The translations under genes and the position numbers were made by a program. Positions 5,737 through 7,279 of a stretch of DNA of 7,279 nt are shown piece after piece. Under the pieces are notes generated by a model. The model searched no databases, was not told the origin of the DNA, and worked only from the letters and a program-made list of their open reading frames with translations. Every line of letters begins with the position of its first letter. Position 1 is the first letter of the stretch. The DNA comes from an uncultured Clostridia bacterium (GTDB taxonomy: Bacteria; Bacillota_A; Clostridia; Peptostreptococcales; Anaerovoracaceae), in contig CAMCER010000033.1 of the NCBI GenBank assembly GCA_945873875.1, positions 1 through 7,279 of the forward strand, in the 5' to 3' direction.

Positions 5737-6681
5737 TCAATAGAAATATACATCTGTGTAATTGCTTCCGTCACCGATAAACTCATCGTCTGTCCCGTTG
5801 GATGAGAATGTGGTGTCGATCCTGTTCCAGCTGTTTTCTTCTACTTCGTAGTCAACTGTCACCCATCCGGTCTCTTTAGTGTAGAACATGTTCCACGCGT
5901 GATACAGACCGTCCGGGGAAACGTATCCGAAAACGATCTTTGTCGGTATCCCCTGGCTCCTTAGCATGGCCGCCGCCAGCGAGGCATAGTCGAAACATAT
6001 CCCCTTGCCGGTGCTCAGAGTCTCGTCAGGATCCGGAAGGTACCCGGAGTGGACCGTTTCTGCTTTTTCTTTGTCGTATGTGACGTTGTCACAGATGTAG
6101 TCGAATATTCCCGAGACTACATCCATGCTGGTCTCTGATTTGTCTGCTATCTCTTTTGCTTTCTGTACGCATTCAGATTTCCCGCTGTAGTCTGAATAGT
6201 CGCTGGGCCTCAGGAAGGGCATGAATTTGTTCTTCACTTTCACATCCTCTGAAGCAGTATACTCCTGAGTGTACTTGCTCCCGCTGATGTTCTTCATGAC
6301 CTTGAAGGTATATGTCCCGTTTCCCAGCTGCAGCGGCAGAATGGAAGGCGTCCCGTCTGAGCTGACATCGTAGGTGTATGTGTCCTTTCCCTTGCAGATC
6401 TGGAATTTGATCCGGGAGTCAGATTCTACTGACAGAGCCACATATCCCTTTGATGCCTGTGACAGATCCAGAAGCACTCCGCCCTGTCCCTGCGCCTTGT
6501 TTTCGTGGAATGCAGAATCCTTGAAGGCCGGGGCCTTATAGTGCTTTCCTGAGCCGTTTCCGCCTCCGGAATCACCTGATCCTCCCGACCCGCCGGAGCC
6601 TCCTGATCCTCCGCACCCTGCTAAAAACACAGCGCCTATCAACACAAAAAGCAGCAGAGATATACTTACGATTTTCCGCAT
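5737..6681 (-). CDS. Transglutaminase-like domain lipoprotein
   Basis: The 314-residue product starts with a lipoprotein signal peptide (MRKIVSISLLLFVLIGAVFL, then AGC) whose lipobox LAGC places the lipidated cysteine at 23. A Gly/Ser-rich tether (24-46) and a beta-rich N-terminal domain (about 48-150) follow. The C-terminal transglutaminase-like (papain-fold) core has Cys229 in GKGICFDYASLAAAMLRSQG, His261 in YHAWNMFY and Asp289 in WNRIDTTF, consistent with a Cys-His-Asp triad. Bacterial members are proteases, transpeptidases or amidases of extracytoplasmic substrates; the substrate here is unknown. The protein should sit on the outer face of the membrane. It is the first gene of the filament operon, with GGAG (6689-6692) seven bases before ATG, and its TGA is followed within 12 bp by the platform gene. 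A role in filament or wall processing is inferred only from context. Confidence 0.9.
   Translation of the reverse strand: MRKIVSISLLLFVLIGAVFLAGCGGSGGSGGSGGSGDSGGGNGSGKHYKAPAFKDSAFHENKAQGQGGVLLDLSQASKGYVALSVESDSRIKFQICKGKDTYTYDVSSDGTPSILPLQLGNGTYTFKVMKNISGSKYTQEYTASEDVKVKNKFMPFLRPSDYSDYSGKSECVQKAKEIADKSETSMDVVSGIFDYICDNVTYDKEKAETVHSGYLPDPDETLSTGKGICFDYASLAAAMLRSQGIPTKIVFGYVSPDGLYHAWNMFYTKETGWVTVDYEVEENSWNRIDTTFSSNGTDDEFIGDGSNYTDVYFY
6547..6612 (-). repeat. Degenerate 9-bp repeat coding a Gly-Gly-Ser tether
   Basis: Four to five tandem units of the form GGN GGN TCN encode Gly-Gly-Ser just after the lipidated cysteine, decaying into GDSGGGNGSG. The units differ at synonymous positions, so the array is not a perfect tandem repeat. 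It works as a flexible linker between the membrane anchor and the folded domains. Confidence 0.75.
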
Positions 6682-6694
6682 ATATTTTCTCCGC

Positions 6695-6715
6695 TCATCT
6701 GGCTTCTTTTTTCAT
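6695..6715 (-). other. Possible six-codon leader ORF (MKKEAR)
   Basis: In the predicted 5' leader of the operon, ATG at 6713-6715 opens a six-codon frame ending with TGA at 6695-6697. The stop lies two bases before the ribosome binding site of the lipoprotein gene. No convincing ribosome binding site precedes it, so it may be accidental. Confidence 0.25.
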
Positions 6716-6746
6716 GGTTTTACTGCCCTGTGCAGACAATAAAACC
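6716..6746 (-). promoter_or_regulatory. 5'-terminal stem-loop of the filament operon leader
   Basis: On the minus strand GGTTTTA (6740-6746) pairs with TAAAACC (6716-6722). Inside, CTGC pairs with GCAG around a five-base ACAGG loop, with a four-base bulge on the 5' side. The structure begins at about the predicted transcription start, seven to eight bases after the -10 box. No T-tract follows, so it is not a terminator. It may stabilise the mRNA or bind a regulator; I do not recognise a known riboswitch class. Confidence 0.5.
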
Positions 6747-6753
6747 TCATATT

Positions 6754-6783
6754 ATTCTACCATTATTTCGTGTATTCTTTCAA
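6754..6783 (-). promoter_or_regulatory. Sigma-A type promoter of the filament operon
   Basis: On the minus strand TTGAAA (6778-6783) and TAGAAT (6754-6759) are separated by 18 bases in an A/T-rich stretch. The -35 matches consensus at five of six positions and the -10 at five of six. It lies just after the terminator of the upstream gene and about 65 bp before the lipoprotein start, with a predicted start site near 6746-6748. It is the only clear promoter in the window. Confidence 0.7.
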
Positions 6784-6798
6784 CTTTAACATAATATG

Positions 6799-6824
6799 AA
6801 AGAGGGAGCCTGTCTGGCTCCCTC
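6799..6824 (-). terminator. Intrinsic terminator of the upstream membrane-protein gene
   Basis: A perfect 9-bp G/C-rich stem (GAGGGAGCC at 6802-6810 against GGCTCCCTC at 6816-6824) with a five-base loop is followed in the minus direction by TTTCATATT. The T-tract is short, but the stem is strong and lies between a stop codon and a promoter, exactly where a terminator is expected. Confidence 0.8.
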
Positions 6825-6880
6825 CGGGTCATCTTTTCTTCAGTATGTGTCAGAAAACATGTCTGCAGCTTTTACCTTTT

Positions 6881-7279
6881 TTAAGCCTTCTGCGCCTCAT
6901 GCTGCTCCTGATCTTTCTTATCGTCATCGCTTCTGCCCTGGACGAACAGGAAGACTGCTATCTGGATGACTGTGATCACTGCCATCAGCGGTGTCCATCT
7001 GTCATTGAGCTGCATCACTTTCGTCATGTCCTCAGTAAGGATGAATGCGATCACTGCGCATACTGCAGGTATGATGCTGAAGAATCTGAATCTTCTGCGG
7101 CGCTGTCTGTCATCATCTTCATCGCCGGCCGCTTCATCTTCTGCCATGGCTGCCGCAGCACCTTCACTGCCGTTTCCGTCTTCGCCGCGTATTTCTGCCT
7201 GCTCCTCTTCATCCTTTCTTCTTCTGAAGACGATGATCATATATATGCTCATGATCACTGTGATGATTGTGAGTATCAG
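6881..7279 (-). CDS. C-terminal end of a larger membrane-anchored (probable surface) protein
   Basis: The frame is open to the right edge, giving at least 132 residues to the TAA at 6881-6883. A GTG at 7256-7258 could be read as a start, but no ribosome binding site precedes it. The residues before it (LILTIITVIMSIYMIIVF) form one continuous membrane helix, so the gene almost certainly begins outside the window. After this helix come RRRK, an acidic linker of about 40 residues and RQRRRRFR. Two further helices follow (SIIPAVCAVIAFIL and LMAVITVIQIAVFLFV), separated by TEDMTKVMQLNDRWTP, and then a charged tail. From memory, similar three-helix tails with an ILTEDM...DRWT segment close large surface proteins of clostridial anaerobes. 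The missing N-terminal part would define the function. A strong terminator follows the gene. Confidence 0.75.
   Translation of the reverse strand: MILTIITVIMSIYMIIVFRRRKDEEEQAEIRGEDGNGSEGAAAAMAEDEAAGDEDDDRQRRRRFRFFSIIPAVCAVIAFILTEDMTKVMQLNDRWTPLMAVITVIQIAVFLFVQGRSDDDKKDQEQHEAQKA

Noticed and set aside
6547..6612. Phase-variable repeat in the Gly-Ser tether
   Set aside because: The units are nine bases, so gain or loss would stay in frame, and they have diverged at synonymous sites, which argues against active slippage.

Overview
The window looks like chromosomal DNA from a Gram-positive anaerobe of the class Clostridia. The evidence is the presence of UPF0371 (DUF1846) and DUF1934 proteins, strong AGGAGG-type ribosome binding sites, TTG start codons, a spaced lipobox lipoprotein and roughly balanced base composition. 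The genus cannot be fixed from the sequence. Every gene I accept is on the minus strand, so the window reads from right to left.

At the right edge (6881 to 7279) is the 3' end of a larger gene for a membrane-anchored, probably surface-exposed protein. A perfect 9-bp hairpin (6799-6824) terminates it. A good sigma-A type promoter follows at once (-35 at 6778-6783, -10 at 6754-6759). Its predicted transcript begins with a stem-loop and a possible six-codon leader ORF.

This promoter appears to drive a tightly packed operon running down to about 1474. In order it encodes a transglutaminase-like lipoprotein, a PilC/GspF-family platform protein, four small single-pass proteins of pilin or pseudopilin shape, a PilT-family ATPase, and a DUF1934 protein. 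Stops and starts in this run are adjacent or overlapping. This is a type IV filament assembly module, but the window contains no PilB-type extension ATPase, no prepilin peptidase and no PilM/N/O set. The four pilin-like proteins have atypical or absent prepilin cleavage motifs.

An imperfect hairpin (1440-1475) sits right after the DUF1934 stop. It is followed by an unannotated 29-residue hydrophobic peptide with a near-ideal ribosome binding site, and then by the UPF0371 gene, which runs off the left edge. No tRNA, rRNA, CRISPR array, transposase or attachment site was seen. The most interesting content is the compact filament operon led by a transglutaminase-like lipoprotein, together with its structured 5' leader and the hidden mini-protein.
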